Notes: generated by a model from the sequence alone, not told the origin. 64,000 bases of DNA from Anisus vortex (GCA_949126835.1 OX421509.1:9816920-9880919), one strand, 5' to 3'; shown: positions 15,301 to 30,300, counted from the stretch's first letter. Numbers and translations: made by a program.

Positions 15301-18300
15301 ACCAAACGTGGGAATCCAGACCGAACAGAATCTACACTAAGTTCCAATATCTTCATGAAGTGTCGTTTTACCGCCAATACCGCAGCTATCAACAGAAAGA
15401 TGCTTTTAACACAGCCAATCTCAACACAAGTGTGACTGGTCCACATACATACATACATTATGGCACTATTCATGTGGGTGGGCCCGCTTTGAGAGGATGA
15501 GCGGTGTCTCGGTTCCTAAAGGTTGGGAACTGCTGCTCTATATTATGAGCCATCATACAATTTTCTCTCTTTATTGCAGGAAGATTGCAAAATATAATTA
15601 TTTTATTAAAAAAAGCTAATTAGCAGCCAACTGTCAATATGCTCACAAAGGAAAAGGTGAGCTTTTTAAACATTGGCCTCTTACAAGTTTTAAAAAAAAC
15701 ACTATATGACAAAAACACAGACTTATTTACTGAGCATTACACATGTGCACAAGAAAAGAGAGAGATAAATAGCTAAAGAGAAGAAAAATATGTCACACTG
15801 AATAAAAAATCAACTACAATATCAACAAAATGCTTGTTTTTCATTTTCAATATGCAAGGTTAAATTCAGTCAAGCAGGGCATACCTCTTCATAGGCTAGC
15901 TCAGTCTCCATGACAACAGGTCTATCCTTCATTAATCTGCTCCCTGTCCTGTCCAAAGTTGACATCCCACTATAAAGACAACAAGAAAAAAAAATAATTT
16001 TGAAAATAGTTGTACACTATTTCAACTGTGAATAAAAGTGACTTTCAACAGAACCTAAATCAAACACACACACATTTACAATGTGCATTCCTACAAAAAA
16101 AAACAACTTAAAGAATGAGATGCCTTAGAGAATTCCAAAGTGTCACCTTCAGAGAAGTCCTGCTTCAGTATAACAGGACAGACCATTAGACCATACAACC
16201 ACCTCCTGACAATAATGTTTAACAAACAAACTTGCAAAAATGGTGCAGGGTCTTGTGACAGGGTGGAATTTACAGGGCCCAGCGCTTATGCAAAAATTTC
16301 TTTTAAAAAATTCCTAATTATAGATACATTCATGCTAAATTTAAGAAATAATCTAGCGATATATACAAGGATTGTTTCCAAGGCGGTGGCATAAAGGTGG
16401 CCTATTCTGGAATGGGATTGTGCAGTCAGAAAAATGCCCAGACACCTTTTATTTCTCCAACTGGTGGAAGATGCTGGTGATCACTGACACTTCTGTACTC
16501 ATAGGCCTCAAACGGGAAGTGTAAAATGGGAAATGTAAAAACCGATTATATTATATGTTCCCTTTAGGAGTCTACCGATGGGCTAATGCAAGGGGGACAA
16601 CCTCTATTGCACGTCCGAGAATCATTGCCCTGTTAAGAGGCTCTGACACTCAGTGGGGAGGAAACAATGAGCGCAAAAGCATGTCTCGACCCCGCCCTGG
16701 TCCCTGGATATCCAGACCTATTGTGTGGGATTTGTGCTACCGGGCGCCAGTGCAGGTATATGAGCAAGCCACCACGATAACGATCCAAGGGGAACTCTGC
16801 AAGTGTGGGGAAGTGTAGTGCATATACAGCTGAGACCATACCCTTTATGTGTTTACCACAGCACTCTGAGACAGGAAAAGTTCTGCCACGACAGATCATC
16901 AACTATCAAATACTCACTCCGCCTGTCTACCAGACTTGTAGGTTTCCAAGCTGGACAGCGCCTGGTCCCTTTCCCTCTTGGTGGCCTCCAGCTGCCTCAG
17001 GGCCTCGTCCCTGGCTTCCTGGGCCCGGACGTTCTCTCGCAGCACGGCATCCCTCTCCTTCAGTGCCAACTCAAAGCCCAGCTGCAAGGCCTGTGTGGGA
17101 GGTGGGTTGTCTTCAATACCCGAGTCTGGACCTGCAAGATGTAAAAGACAAGAGTTTTCATCAAAATTATTTGGCCCTAAAGAGTTAAAAACCTTAAGAA
17201 GCTTTAACATTCTTCGCTCAACTAATGCATATTAGTAGACTCTTTTTTCCCAAACTAAGAATGTTATTCAAAATGACCTTGTAAACAGTATTTATAACAA
17301 CTCAACACAGATGATGATGGCTTAGGTTTACTGAAAATAAATACAACCAATTTAATGACTCTAGTGATAAGTCAAATGAATAACATTTATTGTATTAAAT
17401 GCATATGCAGGACCAGACTCATACCGGGAATGAGCGTAGGACGCAAGAATCTTCTTTATAGAAGGAGCGTTTGTAAGATATAAGATATCATAATATGATA
17501 TCTGGTTATGAAAATCAAAGTCTTCTTTTATCAAATAGATTAGCATAGCCGCCCTATCTGCCAAGTCAAATTCTTATCAATTCCTCCCTTCCCCATAAGT
17601 TCTCTACGTTTTTCTCTTAAAACCTCTTCAACTATTATACCCCTCTACAGTCTAATACTTGACTACTTAGTGTCAGACAATGATTTCTTTTATGATAACT
17701 TAGGAAAACTATAAATACCACGAATTTATCTCTTCTTGTCACTTTTAATCCTGCACAGCAACAGTTTAAGCATTTCAGAGTTGCTTCTCTTTGACACTCT
17801 TCTATCAATGAGGCTATAGGGAAGACTGTCTCGCCTGTATACATGCAACATAAAGCTGAATGTGGCCCGCGACATAGAGCTGAATGATGGGAATGTGGCT
17901 CGCGGCATAAAGCTGAATGTGGCTCGCGACATAAAGCTGAATGTGGCTCGCGGCAAAAAGCTGAATGTTGCTCGCGGCATAAAGCTGAATGTGGCTCGCG
18001 GCATAAAGCTGAATGTGGCTCGCGACATAAAGCTGAATGTGGCTCGCGACATTAAGCTGAATGTGCCTCTCGACATAAAGCGGAATGTGGCTCGCGACAT
18101 AAAGCCAGCCAACTTATGTCAGGTAACCATCAGAGCTTGGTAGACTCATGGACACCCTCCAGACCCGGGAACAAATCCTAAACAAGAACTTGAACCCAGA
18201 ACCTTTAATACGCCGGCCAAAACCCGCTGCCTCACGACCACCGTTCCCGCTAGAGTTGATATTATCTTTCAAACTCTTCTCTCAATGAGGCTGCGGAAAG

Positions 18301-21300
18301 ATAGTCTTTTCTGTATCCACGGGACATCAAAAAGTTCCTACATGTACTATTTCAACAACGATGCCTCTGTAAAGTGGGGAAAAATACTCAAAGATAGCAT
18401 GCATCCACTTCACAACAACTACGTAAAACATACACGTAGTGGCCGACCCCTGTCAATCAGAGCCCGAACTGAAAGGTACAAGAACTCCTTGGTTCCTTAT
18501 TCTGTGAGACTGTATCAACGCTGCCCCTGACTAAAGCATAATCAAGAGCCAGATGCGTGTTTGGCAGATTTCAAGATTAATAGTGTGTATGTGTGTGTGT
18601 GTGTTATATTTGTTCAGGTTGTTGTGCTTGTGTTCTTGTAATTGTAATACTGCAATGTAATTAAACCACATTTAATTTTTGGATCAATAAAGAAATCTTA
18701 CCTTATAAAGCTGGACGTGGCTAGCACCAACGTCTTTTCCCTATGCCCAAACTAGTGCTGCCCGGCACCTTTTAAAACTGGGTAATAAACAAGGGCCCCA
18801 CAGAAAATATATAAATATATCTATAAAAATGAAAAAAAAATAACGTTTTTTGTTTACCTGGAGTTCGAACCAGGGACCTTTGCAATGACAAGCAAAAGCG
18901 CTGCCAAAGTAAAACGGTGCCCATTCAAACTGCACACTTTTACTCAAGAGAAACTAACTCCTAAATCCTTCTAGCTTCATATAACATTACAACTTAAGGC
19001 CCCTCTGTTTTTGGCTCAAAGAAGCAGACTCACGGTGTGTAAACCACCGAATGTTTTTAAAATATAAGTAGGGAAATGTAAACTTCCGCAACATGTACAA
19101 TGGCTGGGGGGGGGGGGGGGGGCGCTGTGGTTATGGGGTTGGGGAGAGGTGGGGCATTTGAAAAGAAAAACAAAAACAAAAACGGTAGAAACAATAAAAC
19201 AATTGGCATTCCATTAACACTTAGCTGAGATGAAGGTGTGTGTTTGTGGGTGGAGGAAAGAGAGTGGAGGGTGTAACGCAGACGCGCTAAACTTACAGCT
19301 TGCAACAATACTATCATAATACGGTAAGTAGAATAAAACGAAAGAGAAAAAAAAAATAAACTACAGTATTCAGAGTAGGGTTGTTACAATTCCTGGCCCA
19401 CAAACACAAGAATACGTATGGCCGCTGAATACACATAAAAATATCTATTCACATGCAAGTATCGAAACATATTATTTTTAGACTACAGGGCTTGACATAG
19501 GGCCTATTATTTAAAAAAAAAAACAATATTATTAAAGAAATACATTTTACTTAAATTATGTTTTAATTAGGCCATATAAGATAGATTATTAATAAATATA
19601 TATTTTTACTCCCTTTATTTTAAGTTGCAATGTCTGCAATCGTCGTGCAAAACTTTGCTTCAATTTTTCGACCACTTTCCGTGGTCCAATCGAGCTGAAA
19701 TTTGGACATCAGATTTGTGGCGCCTAACAATACATCCTATCAAATTTTCGGTTAAAACGACTTAATAATATTACACTTATGACAATATTCATTTCTTAAA
19801 AGGAAAGTATAAGAAATATTTTAATTTCGCGTTAAAAATGCCTGTGCAACTTTTTATAGTTTTTCGGCGCAAAGCTAGAAAAAAAATATTATGCGCTACG
19901 ATTATTTTTAGAACAATTCATACGGAGTAAGGAGATATTTTTGAGATTTGCGACACAGATATTTTTTCTGTACGTTTCATTTGCAGTAGTCAATCAATTA
20001 TTTAATTACATGATGGTAAACTTAGTTTGCAAATAAAGGGAGTATAATGAAAACTTTGTTTTTATGGTTTTCTTGTTATTACTCCCTTTTTAGTCCCTTT
20101 ATTTTAAGTTGCATTTTCTGTCTGTCTGCAATGGTGCAAAAATTGGCTTTGATTTTTCGACCACTTCCCGTGGTCCGATCGAGCTGAAATTTGGACAGCA
20201 GACTTGCCCCAACTAACAATACATCCTATCAAATTTTCAGTTAAAACGACTTAATAATACTACATTTATGACAATATTAATTTCTTAAAAGGAAAGTATA
20301 AGAAATATTTTGATTTCGCGTTAAAAATGCCTGTGCAACTTTTTATACTTTTTCGGCGCAAAGCTAGAAAAAAAATAATGCGCTAAGATTATTTTTAGAA
20401 CAATTCATACGGAGTAAGGAGATATTTTTGAGATTTGCGACACAGATATTTTTTCTGTACGTTTCATTTGCAGTACTCTATCAATTATTTAATTACATGA
20501 TGGTAAACTTAGTTTGCAAATAAAGGGAGTATAGTAAAAACTTCGTTTTTATGGTTTTCTTGTTATGGTTTATGATAGGCCTAGGCTATTTTTTTAATTA
20601 GTCATAAAACTAGATTAATCTTATTAGTTTATGATTTCTGAAATAGGCCTACACATATTTTAACCCTTACAGTCCCGGGCGCGTATATAGCGGTACTGAA
20701 GGCGGCATAGATAGAAGTAGGTCTGTACGGGAAGGGTTAACAACCCGATACTTCTTTAAAAGTACTTTAAGAGATAAGGTTTCATATGAATGATTTCCCT
20801 TATTCTGCTTACAATTCTTGATTCAAACACACATATCATTAAATTTAATAAAAGATCTAATCGTTAGCGCTGTACCGGCCACACAATCCACGCGTAAGAC
20901 AAACGGCTATCAAAGCTGAATGGCGGCGAAGATTGAAAGAGAGAGATAGAGAAAGAGACAGATACATGCGGCTGCATAACACACACAAAAGAGAGAGGGA
21001 GAGAGAGAGAGAAAGTGCATGAAAGACATACAAGTTAATAATAGCTTGGGGAGAATGAAACTAAAACGTGAACTCACCAGAAAGGATTGAAACCAATACC
21101 GGTAACTCTTTAGTCAAGGGACACAACCAACACTCGAGGAAAACAATCGCCCCCACGTAGCAGGCAAGTGTTGAGGAAAGAGCTAGACAAAAGGTTTCTG
21201 CTATCAACAATTTCACACACACACACACACTCACCCCCCCCCCCCCCCTTTTGTATGTAGCCGGTTTTTTTTTTACCTTCCCGTGTCAGTGTGGTCAAGG

Positions 21301-24300
21301 GGTTGAGGGGTGGGAGTATCTAAAGGTCATACCGGCGCAGTTAAAGCACGACCACAATTGGGGGTCTGCTGTTGGTCACTCCACCTATGCCGGACTCCCC
21401 ACACAAAAAAAAAGATAAGAAAGAAAACGCACATACACACCCATAAAAACATTGTAACATGTAAATCTATTCTAACGAGGCTAGGGAAAGGGGTAGGGGA
21501 GGGCGCAAGCGCTTTACAATTACAACCTCACCTCGCCTCCACGCTTTATTCGTGCGTGTGTGTGTGTGTGTGTGTGGCATTCAACGACACTAGGGCAAGG
21601 GCGCGATAAGAACTAGGAAATTAAGAATATCGCACCCCCTCCCTCCCACTCACCCACTAGACCAGACACAATACACACCGATACGTCTGGCTTCATGGCC
21701 ACGTCCTAAATAAACAACAACGGAACTTCCATAAGTAAAAGATATCCCACACTATAAGTAGGCCTACTCTTTCTTCTCGAACAGGCATTAATTCGGACAT
21801 GGAATGGGTTGCCTGAACAAACCAGGAAAAACAGGAACTTAACATCATTTAAAACGCTAATAAAAATGCAAGACTAGACACGTACCACGGAAGAGCGTAG
21901 GACGCAATAATCGTCTTTATAGAAGGATCTTCTCTAATATATTAGATAAGACGAAAAACACTAGAGGATAGACGGACAAAGAGTAAAAAAAAAACAGCAA
22001 CAAAACTTCCCTAAGTAAAAATTATCTCACACTAAACCTAGAAACACCAGTAGAGAGACTGACATAGAGTAAAATAGTGATTAGTACTTACTGAATGCAT
22101 CAACTTCTAGCATGTTACAACACATATTACAATGCTCAGATGAACATAAGGACAAAAACAATATTCTTATCCCACAATCGAGAAAAAAAAAGCATATAAG
22201 TAGCCTACTCTTTTTCACCGAGTGGCATCCGGGCATGTACGGGGTTACCTGAACTAACCAAGTAAATCAATAAATTAAACATCATGTAAAAACACTAATC
22301 AAAATGCATGACTAGATTCAAGCCCACAGATAAGCGTAGGACGCAATAACCTTCTTTATAGATGGAGCGCGTCTGTGAGATGTAAGATTAAAGAAAACAA
22401 ATTATTATACAGTGCCATTGTATTATATTAACATACAGTTAAGATTTGTCCCTTCCTTGACGATTTTTGTAGTAGTTTTTTTTTCATTGTCCCCGCCACA
22501 ACTCTTGCCCCCTCTCCCTTTTTTTTTCCAGACAAGTCTCAAGTAACCCAGTGCATATTAAATACTATACTAATAATAATGAATAATATATGGGAGAAAT
22601 ATACAGAAGAAGGCGGTGAAGCAATACGTTTTAGTTTCATCCCCCCTCCCCTACCAAATAATGATATGAAAAACAACAAAAATGATGTATATTGATTCCT
22701 ATAAATCGAAGAACTATCGAACAGGGGGTGTTGGACAGAGATCATTCCACTGGAACACGATTATTCTTCTCGCACGTAATCGAGATAAGTCGAGAGAGAG
22801 ATAGCCCTTACTTTGTTGTACTACGTAATAATAATAATAATAATAATGAGCACTTTTTTAGCGCAACTATCCATGCTATAATAGCATGCTCTATTATTAT
22901 TATTATGTATCTCTATTATTATTATTCACTATGTGCCTATCTATATATATAAAATAAGAGTGTTTGTCCGCATACGGATCCCCATTGGTCAATATGAAAT
23001 CACGTGAGTTTGTGTCACTGGCCTATTTAGACCCAGGCCCTAAGTCACATTGGAGAAACAAGAAGTAAAAAAGAAAAGTTCAGAATCATCATCATCATAA
23101 TGTGCCATACCGGGTGGTGTTATCGATCATGTCTTTGCACGTATGGTTTCTTCTGGCAAACTCTAGCATTTCTGTTGCTTTTGCCATGGCATGCCATTCC
23201 GTTAGATCATCTAGTATCTCTCGTCTCTGTCTTCCTCTGCGTTTCTTTCCCTCTAGCTTTCCAGTTACTATGATGTTTTCTATGTCTTCTTTTTTCTAAT
23301 AATGCGGCCTACTAACGTTGATTTTTTTAAAAATGATCTTTACAATTATTTTGACATTTTGACCACCTCCACATTAGATATTTTCTATGTCCATGCAACT
23401 CGTTGCATTCTTCTAATGAGCCACATCTCTGCACTTTCCAAATATGCATAATTCAAATTCAGAAAAAAAAACTAACGAGTCCTCCAAGGGGACTTAACCT
23501 AGCGACAAAAGGGGGAAGTAATTTTCTACATTCTAAATTCTCTCTCTCGTTGACTGTGAAGCGTCTTGACTTGGGCTATAAATCAAGCGGAGATAACCAT
23601 GTCACTGACAGCAATGAAATACAGGCAAACTCTTGTTCGTGGCAGGATGTAAAAGATGAACGAACATTTTATTGGCAATTTGGTGGTTTGGACCCTAGGA
23701 AGTTTAAACAAAAAAGAAAAGGAATGTTGCTCAAACGCCCCACCCCGCCCCTGTTCTCCAAAACCACCAGGGCTCCGTAAAATTTGATATTATGGGGATC
23801 TCTTAAGGAGCTCAAAGAATAGGGGAGTCGAAATGTTGGACAAGCAAACGTGCGGATGGGGCCGAAGACCGAGACTGGGGCCGCACTAATTTTAAAGCGG
23901 AGTGATTATTCGCACAGTTCTTCATATAACGTTAAGCGTTATATGAAGATTTCTAGCTGCAGATAACGCTCGGCGTTATTCAAAGATTCGCACAGGTCTT
24001 CATAATCGGTTGTCTTTCCCCATTGGCCTATATATACTGTTTATTGTTAGAGTTGAACAAGATTTCGTGGCCTAATGATTAGTGCTGTCAGCTGGCAACC
24101 GTCGGTCGCAGGTTCGACCCCAGCCATCTCCACTTTTTTTTTTTAATTTATTTATTATTATTATTATTCAATTTGAGTACAACGGGATACGTATAATATA
24201 CGGTAAATACATGAATATTTTGGTTGTAAGTAACCTTTAGTCATTGTCAGCCTAAAAATACAATAGGTGACTCGACCTAATAGGCCTACTAAATACTAAA

Positions 24301-27300
24301 TGATACTCTTTCTTACGATAAATGATGGTATGATAGGTCTAGTCACAGGCCTAGTGATAATAATAATAGTTCTAAAGTGTGTGCAAATGTCTATTTCAAA
24401 AGACAATTGTGCTTGAGTACAAATGGTTATTTAATATTGTTTTAAGTGTGCCGAAAGACAGAAATAATGAAATCAAGTAGCCTAAATTTCCATTTATTTG
24501 GATCAATAAAGTACCGGTAATCTTATTTTTTTTCTTATAAGTTTACAGACGTTCCTTCTAGATAGAAGATTATTACGTCCACTATGCCCAAAACTCCTGC
24601 AGAGCGACAGGGATCCGTCGGTTGCAGGGATAGAACCCGCGACGTGTCAGTTGGTTTTTGGTTGACAGTCCGGTGAACTAACCGCTGGACCAGCCGGCTT
24701 ATCTAATACCGCGGGCCACGGATGAGCGTAGGACGCAATAATCTTCTTAATAGAAGGAGCATCTGTAATGTATAAGATAAGATAATTAATTCAAACAAAA
24801 GGTTAGGCCTATTTAGCCTAGATGTTAGTATTAGTAGGATATTGTTAGGGTCGAAAGGCCTACTTCAAGTCAAATTCAAATAGGGTTAGTTAGGCCCTTG
24901 CTATGAAGCCATAAAATAATATATAGGTAGTAACTATATTAATAATTAAAAAGTCGAAATAAAACCCATTTTTGGATATTAAGAAAACCTATATCGGAAG
25001 TAGATATAGTTAAGTGACGGTCCATGCGGTCGGCAGTCTTTTCTCATAACTCACAAGGAACGCAGGCATTATTTTAGACTCAGGATAAATAAATAAAATT
25101 GTGTATTATGTTGATACTATAAAGCTATATTTGTTCATTGGATGTGAAGTGTCAACTGTTAATGAATTGTTATTAAATAATATGCTGCAATAAGTCGTTC
25201 TTTTATTATTTACAAGTTTGGAAGTTATATTGTGGTGATGTCGTCCATTTTGATGTTCAAATCAATCAAATAATTCAGCTACTGCAACTCAAATACTCTG
25301 AGAAGACTGGTGGTAATGTTTGATAGTCCAATAATAATAATAGGACATCAACAGGTTTGGTGGCAGCTAACGGAGAGAGAAGCTGAAGGATATAATATTA
25401 TGTTCAAATTCGAAACTTTTTGAACTTTTTGAAGACGTACTACAAACCACATGGAAAATTATGTGAGTACCAGTTTTTGATCAAAACTGAAGCCTGAGTC
25501 AATTATTTCAAATACATATACTATTTATATGATTGAGCACTATAATAGCTCTAAGAAAATATAACGTTTGTACACCGATGACAAATATTTCATCATTGGA
25601 AAATTCGATACATAAAATCGAAAAAAAAGTGACTATACGTAGATCATTATTTGCAACCGGAAAAAGTTTCGTTCCCACATGTTATCAACAAGGAACCTAA
25701 ACTATATACATATGTTCAAGTCCGATGTTCAAATCCGATGTGACACAACCATGTGTTGAATTTTATGTAGCCTACATAACCATATGTTCAAATCCGATGT
25801 GACACAACGATGTGTTGAATTTTATGTAGAATAACCACATGTTCAAATCCGATGTGACACGACCAGGTGTTGAAATCTGATGTGTTGAAGTCCGATGTGC
25901 TTATCGGAAGATAAATAAATAACATTAAATAACTTTAAATATAATTAATATTTAATCTGTATACCAAAGACTTTGACATTAATTTTAATTAATGGTATAC
26001 ATTTTTTTCTTGTGTTCATTCTAAAATTGGATTATACCATACTGAAGTGGAAACTTGAAGCAACTCAACTTGATACAGTGTGAACATTCATTGGATTATT
26101 AAATAATTAATTAAGTTTCTTCTTGATTTCTACTCTGGATTTACATTGCAGTAATTTCATACAGTGAATGTGTTTTCATTTGGATTATTAAGTAATCTTT
26201 AATTTAATCATATTTTTTACATTCATTAGTATGAATTATATATATATATGTATTATTTATGTATAAAGCGGGCTCTGGTTGGCGGGACTTTCTAAAATAA
26301 ATCTCTTGTCTATTCTTATTCTGTCTATCATCTATTTCTATTTCTTAAAAGAGATTGATTAGAAATGATTCTTTGTTAGGGTTATTTCTGTTAGTTGTCT
26401 TGACTTTGTTTGTTATTGTTAAGAATTATTAAAGTAAAATTACTATAGTCTTGTCAATGTTATACATGTTGTGATTCTTTGTCAAAAATTCCTCTATCAT
26501 TTGTGGTCCAAGCAGCATTAGTGTATTGTGATTGTGTTTTTTTTTCTATTGTTACTTGATATAATTTTTTTGTTGTGTATTTTTTGAGATATCATTAATA
26601 TGCATTGGTTAGTTTTTGCTCTCTGAGTATAATGGTCTATGGTAAGAACATTAACAATAATAAGTTCACCTAGATAATAATAATATCAATATTCACATTC
26701 ATAACTATATAATTTAAGTAGTGCCCAATTACATGTAACTACAATTAACAAAATAATAATTGATATCTAATACATGTAACTATAAATGTACAAAATATTC
26801 ACAATATAACAGGTAAAATAACCTAAATAAAAATAATATTGTGCTTTGCAGTGCTACTGTAATAATATTATCTAGAATTTACATTGCTATTAATTATAGT
26901 AAAATTATTGTGTATTGGCATTAATGAAAATGTACTTCCAGTAATCACAATGAAAATGTACTTCCAATACTGATAATAATTACATCCATTTCAATTGCTC
27001 ATAAGAATAATATCATAGTGGCTTATGATAACATTAATCTAATTGTTATATGCCATCCTCAATAATAATAATAATATTGTATATGTGCTACCATTGGTAA
27101 TAATAAGATTGTACTTTGCTTTGCGGAAAATATTTGTGCAACCTATATAGTAATAATAAGTCACAATAGTAAAAAGTGACTTGCACTTGCTTTAAACTCT
27201 ACTATAAAATTGCTAATAATAATAAAATAAACAAGCCATAATTGAAAATGTGTCTTGGCTTAGCATACTTGTTGACATTCTAGCATTTTGCATTCTGAAT

Positions 27301-30300
27301 TATAAACATTTTACTACAGCATAGGATTAAAAAAAAAAAAGTTGCTGTGATATTATATGACTGCTCATTCTGTATTTAATAAATATTGTCATTCAGTAAT
27401 ATAAAAATGCTCATTCAGTAATTAATAAATATTGCCATCCAGTATAGGAATAAAACATTGCTGTACTATAAAAATAGTGCATTATAATAATTGTACTGTA
27501 CTATAATATAATAAATCTTGACATTCATAATAAATAATAATGGAGTCAAAGGTTCAATTACTCTATGATGAGGCTAAATTGTTAGCAAAAAAATATGGTA
27601 TTACTGATAAGAAGGAATATCAGGAATTTGTTGAAAATAAAGTTAAACAATTGAAAAAAGAATTAGCAGATAAGGAAAGAAATGAGCGAGCAGAATTAAG
27701 AGCTCATGAAATTAAACAAAAAGAACTTGATAATGAAATTAAACAAAAAGAACTAGAAATGAATAAAGAAAAAGAATTGAAAGCACTAGAATTAAAAGAA
27801 AAAGAATTACAATTGAATAAAGAAAAAGAAATTCAATTGAAAGAAACTCAACTAAAATTAACTCATGAATTGGAGTTGGCTAAGTTGCAAAATACTAAAG
27901 TTGAGCAAACAAATAATGAAAAATCAAAACATAGTGTAAGATTTAAAATGCCTCCTTTTGATGGAAAAGAGAAAATTGTTGATTTTCTAAATTTATTTGA
28001 AGCAACATGTAAAGGATATGGGATTCCCATTTCAGAATATTACATTCACCTTATCCCACAATTGAAAGATAAGGGTAGGGAAGCACTATCACATATTGAT
28101 AAAGAAATAACTGATTATGCCATTATCAAAGAACAGTTAATAAAATTCTTTATCCACTCTGAGGATTATTACAGACAAAAGTTTCATAACTTTATCTTAA
28201 CAGACAAGATAGAACCGAGAGCTTTTGTGTCTGAAGTGAAAACATTTTTACTTACCTGGTTAGACTTAGTAAAAATAGATACCAAAAATCCTAATGAGAT
28301 TATAGAAATCATGGTTGTTGATAAAGTATTAGAACAAGCTTCTAAACCATTGTTTACTCACATTATGGAAAGAAAAGTTAAGACAGTTGAGAGTTTGATA
28401 GATGCAATCTCAAATTTTAAGGATAGTCATCCTAATGTAGAACTGACTAAACAAAATCAAACAGTAAATACAATTCAACATAGAAGAAGGAGCTATTCAC
28501 CTCCTAGGTCTAGACATAATCAATTTGGCAATAGAAAAAAATTTGGTAATCAACCAAAATCTAATAATTATAGATGTATTTTTTGCAATGGTACAAACCA
28601 TTCATCAGAATATTGTTACAGAAATAACAATGCAAGAGGTAGAAATTTCAATCCAAACTTCAATAGATCAAATGTTGATCATAGAGGTTTTTCAAATCAA
28701 AATTTTTCTAATTTTGATAATAGAAACTTTCCAAATCAGAATTTTTCAAATTTTGGAAACAGAAATATGCCAAATCAGAATTTTTCCAATAACACTGTGC
28801 CAAATCAACATGTTGGAAGACAAGATTTTCCTAATACTCAAAACAGACCTCAATCAAATTTCCAAAATAGAACAAATAGAGGAAAACTTAACAATTCCAC
28901 ATCTCAATCTAATAATGTCATATTTGAAAACAGGGGTCAATTAATACTTTTTCCTGCTTATGTGGAAGGAAAGACCACTTACTGTCTAAGAGACACCGGA
29001 AGTAGTATAATATGTATAGATGAAAGTATCATTCCAAATCAGAAACCCACCAATATAATAAGAGTGGATACAATAAAACTTGCAAATGGTTCCACAATAA
29101 ATTGTCCTGTCACTATAATAGACATTGATTGTCCTTGGCTCACTGGAAAAGCAGAGGCAGCCATAATGAAAAACTGTGTTGCACCTTTAATTATTGGTAA
29201 TTCTTTCAATGTCAAACATGATAATAGTTTTGACATTTTTCAAAAATGGATGAATGAAAAATCCAATGACTTGAATTTGAAACCTGTTCTATTGCAAAAT
29301 GAGAAGTTAGTAGATTTACCAGAACAAGAATTTTACCCTGCTCTACAAACTTTTAATTTCTTACAAACCATAGGAAAGTCAGAAAATAATATTCTCTATG
29401 AGACACCTAATATTGACTTATCCATAAATAATGAAAAGGATAATCCTATTCCCAAATGGAATGGAACAGAAAAACTAGAACAGTATGTAAGCAAATTTGA
29501 AAATCAATGTGAAATAAACAATGTACCAAAAGAATTACATGCTATTTCATTATGTAGACATTTAGAAGGTCATAAACAAATATTCAACATTGCTAAAAAT
29601 CAAATATCTGATTTTACTAAAATGAAGAGTGAGATATTATCATACATTGATAGTCCTCATAAAAAGGAAACCCAAATGAAAAAAACAGAAAATATCACTT
29701 TAATAAACATGCCTTTTGATGAGCTAACTCTAAAACAAGAACAGAAAGAAGATCCATACATAATTAAAATGGTATCAGAAATTGAAAAAGGTCAGGTTAA
29801 AAATAAAAACATTGAAATAATAAATGGAATTCTCTGTAGAAAGGACACTAAATTAGATGTAACTCAAATAGTTATACCTAAAACATTAACTGTCAAAGTA
29901 ATGCAAATTTCGCACAACAATGCATTGTCAGGTCATTTGAGTAGCAAGAAAACAGTTTGTAAACTTAAAAAGAATTTCTGGTGGCCTAAAATGGAAAAAG
30001 ATTTGAAAACATTTATTAAAAGCTGTGATACCTGTCTTAGACATAATAAAAAAGATTCTAAACATAAGGCTCCAATACAAATGACCGATACCATAAACAA
30101 ACCTTTTTACAAGATAGCAGTTGATATCAAAGAAAATATTCATAAAAACATGAGAAAACTGGAACTGGAATATTTGCCAATTGGCAGTGGCAATACTATG
30201 GAATGGAGAGGACCTTTTGAAATAATACTTAAGCTATCTGATGTATTTTACAAGGTTAACATTAATAACAAAGAGAAAATTGTTCATTTAAACAATTTGA

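Noticed and set aside
16803..17235. Plus-strand open frames across the coiled-coil exon
   Set aside because: Antisense shadows of a GC-rich exon; splice sites and coiled-coil pattern support the minus strand.
17726..18143. 8-residue repeat proteins on both strands
   Set aside because: Explained by a 24-bp tandem repeat that happens to be a multiple of three and free of stops.
23403..23780. 125-aa plus-strand frame
   Set aside because: No domain, start context or splice support; it overlaps a LINE remnant read on the other strand.
24065..24131. tRNA gene
   Set aside because: A and B boxes are present but the acceptor stem does not pair; better as a SINE head or pseudogene.
28525..28944. 139-aa plus-strand open frame inside element A
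   Set aside because: Shadow frame of the Asn/Phe-rich Gag tail; it is Ile/Glu-rich only because of the repeated codons in the true frame.
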